Of a stretch of 50,489 nt of DNA, positions 15,606 to 23,781 are shown in pieces. The stretch is from Candidatus Parcubacteria bacterium (GTDB taxonomy: Bacteria > Patescibacteriota > Minisyncoccia > Minisyncoccales > JAGLPU01): positions 1 to 50,489 of the forward strand of contig JAGLPU010000005.1 in assembly GCA_023137175.1 (NCBI GenBank). Reading direction: 5' to 3'. The position numbers were made by a program, and so were the translations under genes. The notes under the pieces are model-generated. The model worked only from the letters and a program-made list of their open reading frames with translations. It ran no database searches and was not told the DNA's origin. How positions within the stretch are numbered: the stretch's first letter is position 1; every line of letters begins with the position of its first letter.

Positions 15606-16538
15606 TTATATCTCAGCAATTAGCAAATCAAGCGCCACTTCTGGACCTACTTGTCCGGTTTTTATTTGCAAATCTATCTTAAAGATTCTTTTATATATCT
15701 TTTTCAACTCTTCCAAGGAAAACCTTTTAGTTTGCCAAAGCGTTTTTCTTATTACATAAGGGTGTATCCCCAGCTCTTTACTGGCGCTGGGCGACAGATA
15801 TTCCATGTTTTTGCATTTGTCTTTTACCATTAAAAGATTGCGGAACTGGAAGTTTATCATCGAAAGAATGTATAAAGGCGAGTCCCCTTTTTCTAGATGC
15901 TTATGAACAGAGATAAGCGCTTCCTTCTTGTTTTTTACGGCCAAGGCGTCAATGGTTTTAAAAATATCAGCCTCAATCCGCGGAGCCACTAACAATTCAA
16001 TGTCCTCTTTTTTAATCTTCAGGCTATAAGAAGCAAGCTTTTGTAGCTCAAAAGAAAGCCTCCATAAATCATTGCCGACAAATTCAACTAATTTTTCCAC
16101 GGCAGTAGTCTCTATTTCTGCCTTATATCTGCTTATTTCTGTTTTTATCCAATTCTTCAACTTTAAGCCGGAAAGAGGCTCAAACTCCTGGCATTTCCCT
16201 TCTTTTTTTAGAAACCTTAAAAGAGTGTTATTAGCGGGGATCTTATCCTTTTCATAGAATATAATAATATCGTCTGATTGAATAAAAAGTTTCTTTTGCT
16301 TTAAAAATTCGGTTTTAAAGTCTGTATTGTTTAGAACATTTTTAAGAACGAGTAGCTTTTTTTCGCGAAACATTGAGATTGTATTAATTCGGTTTTTGAA
16401 ATCTTTAAAATCCAGATTTTGGCCGTCAAAAAACTCCAAATTCAAGCCACTTTGGTGAACCTTCTTATAGCTACTAATAATTCCATTCAGCTTATGCCGG
16501 GAACGATAAATATCTTGTCCGTAAAGAAATAAAAGCAT
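15606..16538 (-). CDS. holA: DNA polymerase III delta subunit
   Basis: 310 aa. It starts MLLFLYGQDIYRSRHKL and continues with FDGQNLDFKDF, SMFREKKLLVLKN, KEGKCQEFEPLS and ISRYKAEIETTAVEKLVEFVGNDLWRLSFELQKL, the HolA clamp-loader layout. The C-terminal part has DALAVKNKKEALISVHKHLEKGDSPLYIL and QIKTGQVGPEVALDLLI. Delta opens the beta clamp (dnaN here at 29.4 kb). Similarity to other HolA proteins is normally low; the ordered motifs and the rpsT neighbour make the call firm. Confidence 0.9.
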   Translation of the reverse strand: MLLFLYGQDIYRSRHKLNGIISSYKKVHQSGLNLEFFDGQNLDFKDFKNRINTISMFREKKLLVLKNVLNNTDFKTEFLKQKKLFIQSDDIIIFYEKDKIPANNTLLRFLKKEGKCQEFEPLSGLKLKNWIKTEISRYKAEIETTAVEKLVEFVGNDLWRLSFELQKLASYSLKIKKEDIELLVAPRIEADIFKTIDALAVKNKKEALISVHKHLEKGDSPLYILSMINFQFRNLLMVKDKCKNMEYLSPSASKELGIHPYVIRKTLWQTKRFSLEELKKIYKRIFKIDLQIKTGQVGPEVALDLLIAEI

Positions 16539-16547
16539 GTTATTAAT

Positions 16548-16570
16548 AAAGGCCCTTTAAAAGGACCTTT
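16548..16570 (-). terminator. Terminator-like hairpin after the two-receiver unit
   Basis: AAAGGCCCTTT / AAAGGACCTTT forms an almost perfect stem. On the minus strand it is followed only by TTTATTAATAA, so termination efficiency is uncertain. Confidence 0.5.
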
Positions 16571-16596
16571 GTTGAAAATATATTGTTCAAAGTGAT

Positions 16597-16968
16597 TTAC
16601 TTCCCGAGTATAAATTTAACTTTTTCAATAATCTCTCCCGGAGTGAAATGAGCTTTTATCAAATAGTCAGTAGCTCCCAGCTTTAATCCTTTTTCAATAT
16701 CCTCTTTTTGCCCAAGATTAGACAAAATAATTACAGGAACTGGAATTAGAGAATCTTCTTCCTTGATCTTTGCGAGAACATCAAATCCATCTATACCAGG
16801 AAGTATAAGGTCAAGTAGGATTAATTCTGGGTTTTCTTCTTTGGCTTTTTTTACTCCCTCTTCCCCATCCACAGCTTCAACAACATCATATTCTTCATTG
16901 CGAAGCTTTTGAGACATTAATTCTCTTAAAAATTTATCATCTTCAACTATAAGAATTTTTTCTGCCAT
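16597..16968 (-). CDS. Stand-alone response-regulator receiver
   Basis: 123 aa, a single receiver: EKILIVEDD, phospho-acceptor D53 in LILLDLILPGIDG, VIILSNLG and YLIKAHFTPGEII. No output domain. It lies 7 nt downstream of another receiver gene and behind a PAS kinase in the same direction, so all are probably one transcript. It may act as a phosphate shuttle or bind a protein target. Confidence 0.94.
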   Translation of the reverse strand: MAEKILIVEDDKFLRELMSQKLRNEEYDVVEAVDGEEGVKKAKEENPELILLDLILPGIDGFDVLAKIKEEDSLIPVPVIILSNLGQKEDIEKGLKLGATDYLIKAHFTPGEIIEKVKFILGK

Positions 16969-16975
16969 GTAAAAT

Positions 16976-17347
16976 TTATTCTCCTATTTGTTTTATTATT
17001 TTTTCAATAATTTCCTGAGGATCAAATTCTGTCTTAATCAGCCAATCTTTTGCTCCTAATTCTTTGACTCTTTCAATCTCTACCGGCTCACCGGAATTGG
17101 AAATAACAATAACTGGAATTTCTTTTAATTCCTGATCATTATTCATCGCCTCCATTGTTTCCAAACCATTCATTTTAGGCATAACGATATCCATTAAAAC
17201 AAGATCTGGCTTTTCTTTCTTCATTGCCTCCAATCCTTCTTTGCCGTTTCGAGACAAAGAAACTTCATATCCTTTTTCTTTTAATTTTTTTTCTAAAATA
17301 TTGATTATCAGCTCTTCGTCTTCAACTAGTAGGATTTTTTTTGCCAT
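16976..17347 (-). CDS. Stand-alone response-regulator receiver
   Basis: 123 aa. KKILLVEDEE, D53 in LVLMDIVMPKMNG, VIVISNSGE and WLIKTEFDPQEII give a complete receiver. It is a paralogue of the next gene (16597) and of the receiver at 6751, with the same IKT/IKA-xF-xP-xEII C-terminal helix. It lies 73 nt downstream of the kinase gene, the likely phosphodonor. Confidence 0.94.
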   Translation of the reverse strand: MAKKILLVEDEELIINILEKKLKEKGYEVSLSRNGKEGLEAMKKEKPDLVLMDIVMPKMNGLETMEAMNNDQELKEIPVIVISNSGEPVEIERVKELGAKDWLIKTEFDPQEIIEKIIKQIGE

Positions 17348-17420
17348 ATTAGACTTGTGTTGAGATTATTCTACGATCTCATTATAATAATTATTTGACC
17401 TTAAGACAAGTGTGTATAAC

Positions 17421-19004
17421 TTATTTTGCTGGCAGACTAAAATTGAATGTTGACCCTTTCCCCTCTTCTGACTCAAACCAAACTTTTCCATGGTGAGCTT
17501 CAATTATGTTTTTAGCTATATAAAGACCAAGACCCGAACCTTCTGTTTCCATCCTCAAGGCATTGCCGCTTCGAAAAAACCTTGTATATATCCTGTCTTG
17601 CTGATCTTTGGCTATCCCTATGCCAGTGTCTTTTATCGAAAATACCATTTCATTCTTCTTCTTGTCGTGCTCAATAGCAACACTTACTTCCCCGTCCTTT
17701 TTAGTATACTTTAACGCATTATCGAAAAGATTCTGAAGCACTAAGTTTATTTTCTCTACATCAACAGTCAGCTTAGGCACTGCTCTTGGTTTTTTAAAAC
17801 CAAATTTGATTTCCTTTTTCTCAAATTCATTTTTGTATAAATCTATCATTTTTTGGACTAGGTCTATAAAAGAAACTTGAGTGAGGTCATAAATATACCT
17901 TCCTTCTTCTATTCTAGTCACATCTAGAAGGTCATTGATTAAAGCAATCATTCTTTCATTGCTTACATAGATTTTTTCTAGAAATTCTTCCTGTCCTTTA
18001 TTCACTTCTCCCAAGTCTCCGTCTATTAACATTTTTATCGTCCATTTAATTGCTGAAAGAGGAGTCCTTAATTGATGGGCTGAAATTGAAACAAACTCTG
18101 TCTTCATTTTTTCTATTAATTTCCCCCTGGTAACATCGTGAAGAATCACTAATGTTCCTGTCTGCTTTCCTTCTTTTACTATTGGGATTGTGCTCACTTC
18201 CAAAATCAACTTTTCGCTTATCTTTAACTCTTTTTTAAAAATCTCGTCTATCTTCACATGCTTGCTAGGCCCGCTTAAAATTTCTATTAAAGATTTAATG
18301 TTTGGAATTTTTGCCAGTTCGGCGATAGACTTGCCTGTTACCTCCTGATTTTTAACGGAAAATATCTTTTCTGCCTCGGAATTAATAAGGACCATCTTAT
18401 TCTCCATGTCAAAATTAATCAATCCGTCAACAAAATTAGCGACAATAGATAATGTTCTTTCTTTCTCTTCTTCGACCTGTTTTTTTGACTCCTCTGCATC
18501 TTCAAGCATGTTTAACAAGGCCAACCTTGAATTCCTTAGCTCTGTTAATTTGGTTTCCAGCTCTTTGGTTTTTTCTTTTATCTGTTCTTTCAACTCTAAA
18601 GGAGAATATGCTTCTTCGTTTTTATGAATTCTATCTATTACTAAAAAATAACCGTTAAAATAGTTTTGTCTATCTCTTCTGGCTATGGCAGACAAACTGA
18701 CTAGAATCTCTTTTTTATCCTTAGTTAAAAAAATTGCTTCTTTTTTAACCGAACCTTTTTGGACAATTTCTTTTTTTAATTCTTCCATAGAAGAATTTTC
18801 TTGAAAAAACTTTTCAATATCTTCGCCAGCCATTTCAACCTGAGTATAGCCGAAAACCTGCTCTAGCTTTTCATTAATATCTAAAATAAAATGAAGAGAA
18901 TTCACGTAGCACAAAGGCAAAGGCAGAAATTTCCAAAAATCATAAAGATATCCTTCTGATGCTCCTGCCTCCTGCCAGGAGTTTTTTTCTTTTGAGTCTT
19001 CCAT
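17421..19004 (-). CDS. Soluble PAS-PAS histidine kinase
   Basis: 527 aa with no membrane helix. PAS-like domain 1 (about 25-130; NEKLEQVFGYTQVEMAG), a coiled coil (about 135-185), PAS domain 2 (about 190-300; NSEAEKIFSVKNQEVTG), HisKA with SAHQLRTPLSAIKW, and HATPase with LFDNALKYT, DTGIGIAKDQ and GSGLGLYIA. It should autophosphorylate in response to a cytoplasmic cue. It overlaps by 1 nt (TAATG) with the upstream PAS-coiled-coil gene and precedes two receivers; the four genes look like one signalling operon. Confidence 0.94.
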   Translation of the reverse strand: MEDSKEKNSWQEAGASEGYLYDFWKFLPLPLCYVNSLHFILDINEKLEQVFGYTQVEMAGEDIEKFFQENSSMEELKKEIVQKGSVKKEAIFLTKDKKEILVSLSAIARRDRQNYFNGYFLVIDRIHKNEEAYSPLELKEQIKEKTKELETKLTELRNSRLALLNMLEDAEESKKQVEEEKERTLSIVANFVDGLINFDMENKMVLINSEAEKIFSVKNQEVTGKSIAELAKIPNIKSLIEILSGPSKHVKIDEIFKKELKISEKLILEVSTIPIVKEGKQTGTLVILHDVTRGKLIEKMKTEFVSISAHQLRTPLSAIKWTIKMLIDGDLGEVNKGQEEFLEKIYVSNERMIALINDLLDVTRIEEGRYIYDLTQVSFIDLVQKMIDLYKNEFEKKEIKFGFKKPRAVPKLTVDVEKINLVLQNLFDNALKYTKKDGEVSVAIEHDKKKNEMVFSIKDTGIGIAKDQQDRIYTRFFRSGNALRMETEGSGLGLYIAKNIIEAHHGKVWFESEEGKGSTFNFSLPAK

Positions 19005-19633
19005 TATGATTGGTTTTTTATTTTTAATTTTAGTTCTTTATTTTTTTCTTTTAGTTCCGCCATTTTTAACTCTCTGCCAACTGCCATCTTGCGCCATTGT
19101 TCCAGCTCGTCAATCTGTTCCTGGAGCTCTTTGGTTCTTGCTTCCACTTGGTCCTCAAGTGTTTCATTAAGCTCTCTTAAAGCCCTGGTTTTAGCCTTAA
19201 CTTTCACTTCCAGCACCATTCTTATTTCTTCTGAGTCTTCTTTCGCTTTTTGCAGTTTATCCAAGCCCGGCTCTGTCTTATCTTTGCCTCTTTCCGAAAA
19301 TACAGCCAGTCCGCCGACAAATTTGTCTGTTTTGTCTGTTAATGGCAAAAGGCTTAAAACAATAGAGATTTCTTTTTTATTTTTGCCCAAGAAAAAAGTA
19401 TCAAGTTTTTTTGCCTTTTTTATCTCTTTCTCAAATAAGCTGTCAATTTTTCTTTTTTCCCTGCCAGAGATCAAAGCAAATAAAGGCTTGTTGGTTAATT
19501 CTTTCAATTTGTAGCCGCTGAAATTCTTCCAGCGCTTATTGCTATATTTAATACGCCCTTTTTGGTCAAACAGCACCAAGGGGTCAATATAGTCGTCAAA
19601 GATTTTTTGGAATAAAAAGAGATTTTTTATCAT
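19004..19633 (-). CDS. PAS domain plus coiled coil, no kinase domain
   Basis: 209 aa. A PAS domain (about 8-120; DPLVLFDQKGRIKYSNKRWKNFSGY) is followed by a long coiled coil (about 125-205) that ends MAVGRELKMAELKEKNKELK. That VGRELKM-type linker usually sits directly before the phospho-His domain in larger kinases, but here the chain stops and the next gene starts a complete kinase. I infer it is a separated sensor module that may pair with the downstream kinase through the coiled coil. The alternative, that a frameshift split one gene, is less likely because the downstream protein has its own full PAS N-terminus. Confidence 0.82.
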   Translation of the reverse strand: MIKNLFLFQKIFDDYIDPLVLFDQKGRIKYSNKRWKNFSGYKLKELTNKPLFALISGREKRKIDSLFEKEIKKAKKLDTFFLGKNKKEISIVLSLLPLTDKTDKFVGGLAVFSERGKDKTEPGLDKLQKAKEDSEEIRMVLEVKVKAKTRALRELNETLEDQVEARTKELQEQIDELEQWRKMAVGRELKMAELKEKNKELKLKIKNQS

Positions 19634-20554
19634 TTAAAAAAGAGTCATATTATTTGTTTGTTCTTTTTCCTTTGACAGCCTTTTCGCTAGGCTATGAAAC
19701 CCAAACTTTTCCAATGTCTCTGCTGTTTTTTCTTCATCAAAACCGCGCCAAACGCATTTCTTTAAATCAAATTCAAAAGACACATCGCACTTAATTTGAC
19801 CTAATTCCTTGGAAAGAAGGGCTGAATCTTTATTGTCTATCAATAGTTTTCTTAATTTTTCTCTGATTTTTTCGGATTGTCGGTCAAGCTCTTGATAAAG
19901 ATTTTCAATACTATCGAATTCTTGAATTAATTGAATGGCTGTTTTTTCTCCAATACCTGGAACGCCGGGAATATTATCAGAGGGATCGCCTCTTAATCCT
20001 TTAAAGTCTGCCAACTGATCTGGAGTCAATCCTTGATACTTTTCTTTTACCAGTCGCTCGTCGTATAAAACGATATCTTTGAGCCCCTTTCTTAAAGTAT
20101 AAACTTTTGTTTGCTCGTTGACCAGCTGCAAGGCATCCATGTCTCCGGTTAAAATAATAGTTTCTACGTCAAAAGACTTTTTTGTTAAATGCGCAATCGT
20201 GCCAATGATATCATCTGCTTCGTATCCTTGCTTTTCAAAAACTGGAATGTCAAAATCTCTTAAAACACTTTTTACTTTTGGAATTTGCTCATAAAGCTCG
20301 TCCGGAGCCTTAACCCTTTTCCCTTTATAATCCTTAAACTTTTTATGGCGGAAAGTGGGACCGGGCAGATCAAAGGTAGCAGCCATATAGTCCGGTTCCA
20401 ACTCTTTGACAACTTTGAAAAAGATTGACAAGAAGCCATAAACAGCGTTTACCAATTCTCCTTTTGGCGTGGTCAGCGGAGGAAGGGCGTGATAAGCCCG
20501 ATGGATTAAGGCGTTACTGTCAATAACCACCAAGCGCTTCTTTTCTTTTTTCAT
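19634..20554 (-). CDS. Stand-alone 5'-3' exonuclease (Pol I N-terminal domain-like)
   Basis: 306 aa. LVVIDSNALIHRAYHALP, TFDLPGPTFRH, YKGKRVKAPDEL, GYEADDIIGT, ILTGDMDALQLV, GLRGDPSDNIPGVPGIGEKTA are the metal-binding acids and H3TH motif of the PIN/FEN family found in Pol I. The chain ends 60 residues after that region with no 3'-5' exonuclease or polymerase domain; the next gene follows immediately and is unrelated. It likely removes RNA primers and flaps. A separate Pol I polymerase would lie elsewhere. Confidence 0.92.
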   Translation of the reverse strand: MKKEKKRLVVIDSNALIHRAYHALPPLTTPKGELVNAVYGFLSIFFKVVKELEPDYMAATFDLPGPTFRHKKFKDYKGKRVKAPDELYEQIPKVKSVLRDFDIPVFEKQGYEADDIIGTIAHLTKKSFDVETIILTGDMDALQLVNEQTKVYTLRKGLKDIVLYDERLVKEKYQGLTPDQLADFKGLRGDPSDNIPGVPGIGEKTAIQLIQEFDSIENLYQELDRQSEKIREKLRKLLIDNKDSALLSKELGQIKCDVSFEFDLKKCVWRGFDEEKTAETLEKFGFHSLAKRLSKEKEQTNNMTLF

Positions 20555-20575
20555 ATTCCTATTTTAACACAGATA

Positions 20576-21010
20576 TTAGAAAGCTTCTATTTTTCGGGTT
20601 GTCTCGTCTATAAAATCAAACTTAAGAATTATTATCTCTTTTGGCAAAAGCTGTCGCGCCTTTTCCGCCCACTCAATCGCCACTATGTTTTTCGGATCGG
20701 AAATAATTTCTTTAAAGCCAAGAGTCAATAATTCTTTTGGTTCTTGAATCCGGTAGCAGTCAAAATGATAAAAAGATTGATATGAACCGGATAAAGAATA
20801 TTTCTTAAAAACAGCAAAAGTAGGGCTAAGGATTTTTTCTTTAATCCCCAGCCCTGCTCCAAATCCCTGTAAAAAAGTTGTCTTACCTGCTCCTAGATCC
20901 CCTTCCAGGCCAATGATTACTGCCATTTCCGCGGAAGTCCGCGTAATCTCTTTTGCCAGGATACTTCCTGCTTTTTTTGTTTGTTTAAAATTTTCAGTTA
21001 AAATTTCCAT
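20576..21010 (-). CDS. tsaE: tRNA threonylcarbamoyladenosine biosynthesis ATPase TsaE
   Basis: 144 aa, normal length. GLEGDLGAGKTTFLQG is the Walker A loop, followed by SPTFAVFKKY, FYHFDCYRI and VAIEWAEKA, all TsaE signatures. It works with TsaB/TsaD to make t6A37. The reading frame extends to an ATG at 21118, but those extra residues lie in strongly structured intergenic DNA and are not family-like, while an AGAGG ribosome-binding site precedes the ATG at 21010, so I use that start. It is the first gene of the run with exonuclease, PAS, kinase and receivers. Confidence 0.93.
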   Translation of the reverse strand: MEILTENFKQTKKAGSILAKEITRTSAEMAVIIGLEGDLGAGKTTFLQGFGAGLGIKEKILSPTFAVFKKYSLSGSYQSFYHFDCYRIQEPKELLTLGFKEIISDPKNIVAIEWAEKARQLLPKEIIILKFDFIDETTRKIEAF

Positions 21011-21018
21011 AAGACCTC

Positions 21019-21145
21019 TTGCGAAATAACTTTTCGCAACGAAAATTAATAATTTTGAACGAAAATTGTGAAGAACGAGAAGGCATATACGATGTATATG
21101 GCGACGAGTTCTGAACAATTTGCAGCCAAAATTTTTAATTTGCAG
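21019..21145. ncRNA. Structured intergenic element of two hairpins (candidate RNA)
   Basis: In the 208-bp gap between divergent tsaE and the DHH-like gene. Hairpin 1 is an 8-bp perfect stem TTGCGAAA / TTTCGCAA at 21019-21039. Hairpin 2 pairs arms of about 51 nt (21040-21090 with 21094-21145) around a 3-nt loop: CATATAC/GTATATG, AGAAC/GTTCT, AAATTGT/ACAATTT and an outer AATTTTG/CAAAATT block with AATT extensions are paired, separated by small internal loops. A similar AACGAAAATT opposite TTTGCAG internal loop occurs twice. There is no T tract, so it is not a simple terminator. Strand and function are unknown. Confidence 0.5.
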
Positions 21146-21177
21146 TAGAAAGTGTTATTTTTGTAAGAGGGCTAAGA

Positions 21178-21206
21178 TTGACTGTTTGTAAAAAATAAGT
21201 TAATTT
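21178..21206 (+). promoter_or_regulatory. Promoter of the DHH/PilB operon
   Basis: TTGACT (21178-21183), 17-bp spacer, TAATTT (21201-21206). GGAG at 21207-21210 could serve as a ribosome-binding site only if transcription starts farther upstream. Confidence 0.55.
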
Positions 21207-21218
21207 GGAGATAATCTT

Positions 21219-22313
21219 ATGGCAGAACCAATAATAGAAGCAAAGGAACTTATCCAAGACGCGCATAACATCTCTATCTTGCTTTCGGACATTCAAGAAG
21301 ACAATTTGACAAGCGCCATAGCTCTTTTCCATAGTTTAAAAAAGCGGGCAAAAAAAGCAGTTATCCTGCTACCGGCCTCCTCGTTGGCGAATCTCCAATC
21401 TCTAAGGATTTATAAATTATTGCAGCCGAAAAACTTTGTTATTTCTATTGACACCTCACAGAATAAAGTTTCGGAAATATTCTACGAAAAAAACGAAAAA
21501 AATCTGAAAATCTGTTTAGCTTTAAGCTCGGGCCACATTGAAGAAAAAAACATTGATTTTTCCTTTCTTTCCTTTAAATCTTTAGACACTCTTAAAGAGG
21601 AAAAATTTGATTTGTTAATAACCTTGGGCGTTCAGAATTCAGAAGATTTATTTAAAAAACAAGAAACTCCTATTTTAAATATTGATAATCACCCTGACGG
21701 CAAGAACTTTGGCAAAGTGAATATAAGAGAACCTCAGTTTTCTATAGCGCAAACCTTGATTGAGCTCATTAATGAAATGGATAAAAATATTGCCACTCCC
21801 CTTTTAGCGGGAATGATATATTTTTCTATCCAAAGAGAAACAACTATCCAGCCGAAAGTTTTTAAGGCTATCTCTTATCTTATCAAAAAAGACGGAGATA
21901 TCCAAAAAATAATCCAGCATCTTAAGACTGAAACAGAATTGCCAAACAACTCTGTAAAACAAATTTCACAAATCCGGCTGCTGGCAAAAGTTCTGGAAAA
22001 ACTGGACTATGATAAAGACAAACAACTATATTGCGCAGTTCTGACAAACGAAGATTTTGAAAAATTGGAAGCCAGCTCTTTGGATTTAAATTTTGTAATC
22101 ACAGAATTGAAAAATGCTTGGCATTTCCCTTGTTTACTCGTTCTCTGGGAAGACAAGACCGCGACTAAAGGGGTTTTCTATTCTCCTCAGCCAGAAGCAA
22201 TCAAAAAAATTCTGGAAAACTTTACCGGAACGCTAAAGGGCGAAGGAGGAATATTCCTGATTCAAGAAGTAGATCTTGAAACAGCTAAAAAGAAAATTTT
22301 AAAACTATTATGA
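21219..22313 (+). CDS. Degenerate DHH-family phosphoesterase-like protein
   Basis: 364 aa. ILNIDNHPDGKNFGKVN matches the ID(N/H)H...FG..N segment of DHH/NrnA-type phosphodiesterases, where DHH aspartate and histidines bind Mn. The usual first motif (D-x-D-x-x-GS/A) is replaced by SDIQEDNLTSAIALF, and the C-terminal DHHA1 nucleotide loop GGG/GGH is present only as GEGGIFLI. Catalysis is therefore doubtful; it may be a pseudo-enzyme that binds a dinucleotide such as c-di-AMP or pApA. It overlaps the next gene (a PilB-type ATPase) by 4 nt, which suggests a joint role with the pilus machinery. Confidence 0.7.
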   Translation: MAEPIIEAKELIQDAHNISILLSDIQEDNLTSAIALFHSLKKRAKKAVILLPASSLANLQSLRIYKLLQPKNFVISIDTSQNKVSEIFYEKNEKNLKICLALSSGHIEEKNIDFSFLSFKSLDTLKEEKFDLLITLGVQNSEDLFKKQETPILNIDNHPDGKNFGKVNIREPQFSIAQTLIELINEMDKNIATPLLAGMIYFSIQRETTIQPKVFKAISYLIKKDGDIQKIIQHLKTETELPNNSVKQISQIRLLAKVLEKLDYDKDKQLYCAVLTNEDFEKLEASSLDLNFVITELKNAWHFPCLLVLWEDKTATKGVFYSPQPEAIKKILENFTGTLKGEGGIFLIQEVDLETAKKKILKLL

Positions 22314-23605
22314 TGCGCAAAACTACCGGAGAAATAAAAATATCTCCAGAAATACTTGATCAAATCAAAAAAAGCATTAAAAGCCTTTCTGATTTGGGAA
22401 AAAAAATTAAAGAGTCCTCCTTTAGAAACACAACCGAGGTCTTAGAAATTATCTTAGCCAGCCTGATTATTTTGGAAGCTTCTGATGTTCATATTGAACC
22501 GGAAGAAGAGAAAACCAAGATAAGAGCCAGAATCGATGGAATGCTGCACAGGGTAACCTTTATTGAAAACAGCCTTTACAGCGCTCTTGCCTCTCGCATT
22601 AAACTAATTTCCGGCATTAAACTAAACATAAAGAACCGACCTCAAGACGGCAGGTTCTCAATAGATGTAGAAGAAGGCCAGACTATTGAGATTAGAAGCT
22701 CTACTCTCCCCTCTGAACATGGCGAATCAATAGTGATGAGAGTTCTTAACCCTAAAAATTTGATTAGCATTGAAGAATTGGGACTAAGAGAAGATTTATT
22801 GCAAATTTTTAATAAACAAGCGAAAAAACCTAACGGAATGATTATTATTACCGGTCCCACCGGTTCCGGTAAAACAACCACCTTATACGCTTTCTTAAAA
22901 AAAGCTCAATCTCCGGAAATTAAAATCATTACGATTGAAGACCCGATTGAATACCATTTGTCGGGAATTTCCCAAACTCAGACAGCTCCGGAGCAAGGAT
23001 ATGATTTTGCTTCCGGATTGAAATCATTAATGAGGCAGGATCCGGATATAATTTTAGTCGGAGAAATCAGAGACGCTGAAACAGCCAGAATCACTATTCA
23101 GGCCGCCTTAACCGGACATTTTGTGCTCACAACTCTGCATACTAACGATACCGCAGGAACAATCGCCAGATTAATTACTTTAGGAGCAAGTCCTTCAAAC
23201 ATTGGACCGGCTTTAAATATGGTTGTCGCTCAAAGACTAGTAAGAAAGGTTTGCCAAAAATGCGGAGGGCTCAAGGCTCCTTCCCTCGAAGAAAAAAAGA
23301 AAATAAAAAAAGGATTGGCTAAAATTCCAGCCAATGTTAAAATTCCAAAAATTACCCAAATCCCGGAAGTTAAAGGATGTAAATATTGCAATAAGAGTGG
23401 CTATAGAGGAAGAGTAGCAATTTCCGAAGCTTTGATTATGGATGCAAAAATGGAAAAATTTATTTTAACCAATACTTCCATTTCCGCTTTTAAAGAAGAA
23501 GCAGTTAAACAAGGAATGACCACCGTTTATCAAGACGGATTAATAAAAGTTCTTAATGGTATTACCACCATAGAAGAAATAGAAAGAGTAGTTGGTAAAA
23601 AATAA
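22310..23605 (+). CDS. PilB/GspE-type assembly ATPase (short form)
   Basis: 431 aa. ASDVHIEPEEEKTKIRARIDG, GRFSIDVE, GPTGSGKTTTLYA (Walker A), IEDPIEYHLSGISQTQ (Asp box), RQDPDIILVGEIRDAETA (Walker B), TGHFVLTTLHTN (His box), and a CxxC...CxxC zinc knuckle (KVCQKCGG, GCKYCN) match type IV pilus/type II secretion extension ATPases. The N-terminal MshEN-like domain of full PilB is absent. No pilin or platform gene is next to it; only the DHH-like protein is. Translation is coupled by ATGA overlap. Confidence 0.94.
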   Translation: MMRKTTGEIKISPEILDQIKKSIKSLSDLGKKIKESSFRNTTEVLEIILASLIILEASDVHIEPEEEKTKIRARIDGMLHRVTFIENSLYSALASRIKLISGIKLNIKNRPQDGRFSIDVEEGQTIEIRSSTLPSEHGESIVMRVLNPKNLISIEELGLREDLLQIFNKQAKKPNGMIIITGPTGSGKTTTLYAFLKKAQSPEIKIITIEDPIEYHLSGISQTQTAPEQGYDFASGLKSLMRQDPDIILVGEIRDAETARITIQAALTGHFVLTTLHTNDTAGTIARLITLGASPSNIGPALNMVVAQRLVRKVCQKCGGLKAPSLEEKKKIKKGLAKIPANVKIPKITQIPEVKGCKYCNKSGYRGRVAISEALIMDAKMEKFILTNTSISAFKEEAVKQGMTTVYQDGLIKVLNGITTIEEIERVVGKK

Positions 23606-23732
23606 GCTTGAAGCCGCAGGTAAAATAAACTTTAGCTTAGCACTAAGGGTGAGGAAATTTCCGAGGCGTAAATTAGTTCTCACCAATTTACCCGTCTAAG
23701 AAATTTCCCCTATTACCTGCAGTTTCAAACTT
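23604..23732. ncRNA. Candidate structured RNA between the PilB ATPase and ruvB
   Basis: About 129 nt fold into one long hairpin. A 20-bp closing helix pairs 23604-23623 with 23713-23732 (two mismatches, one G-U). Inside are a 24-nt 5' bulge, a 9-bp helix GGAAATTTC/GAAATTTCC (23653-23661 with 23700-23708), an internal loop, and GTAAATT/AATTTAC closing a 10-nt loop. GGTGAG (23648-23653) can alternatively pair with CTCACC (23679-23684), which would break the inner helices. T-rich DNA follows on both strands. The shape (closing stem, large bulge, terminal stem) recalls 6S RNA, but it is shorter and I see no diagnostic sequence. Confidence 0.55.
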
Positions 23733-23781
23733 ATTATTTTTTAAACGCGTTGCAACAGTATTCTACAATAATACTTTAAAA

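Noticed and set aside
19004-19633. PAS gene and kinase gene as one gene broken by frameshift
   Set aside because: The downstream kinase has its own PAS and a start codon overlapping by 1 nt, normal for coupled genes; kept only as an alternative.
21011-21118. N-terminal extension of tsaE to the ATG at 21118
   Set aside because: The extra residues do not fit TsaE and run through the hairpin region; a ribosome-binding site precedes 21010.
4396-22313. UGA recoding (code 25) as in Gracilibacteria
   Set aside because: TGA closes several genes at family-appropriate ends, and no conserved glycine positions read TGA.
23604-23732. SRP RNA, tmRNA or RNase P RNA in the ruvB upstream gap
   Set aside because: None of the conserved cores (GGAA tetraloop domain, tag frame, GAGGAAAGTCC) is present.
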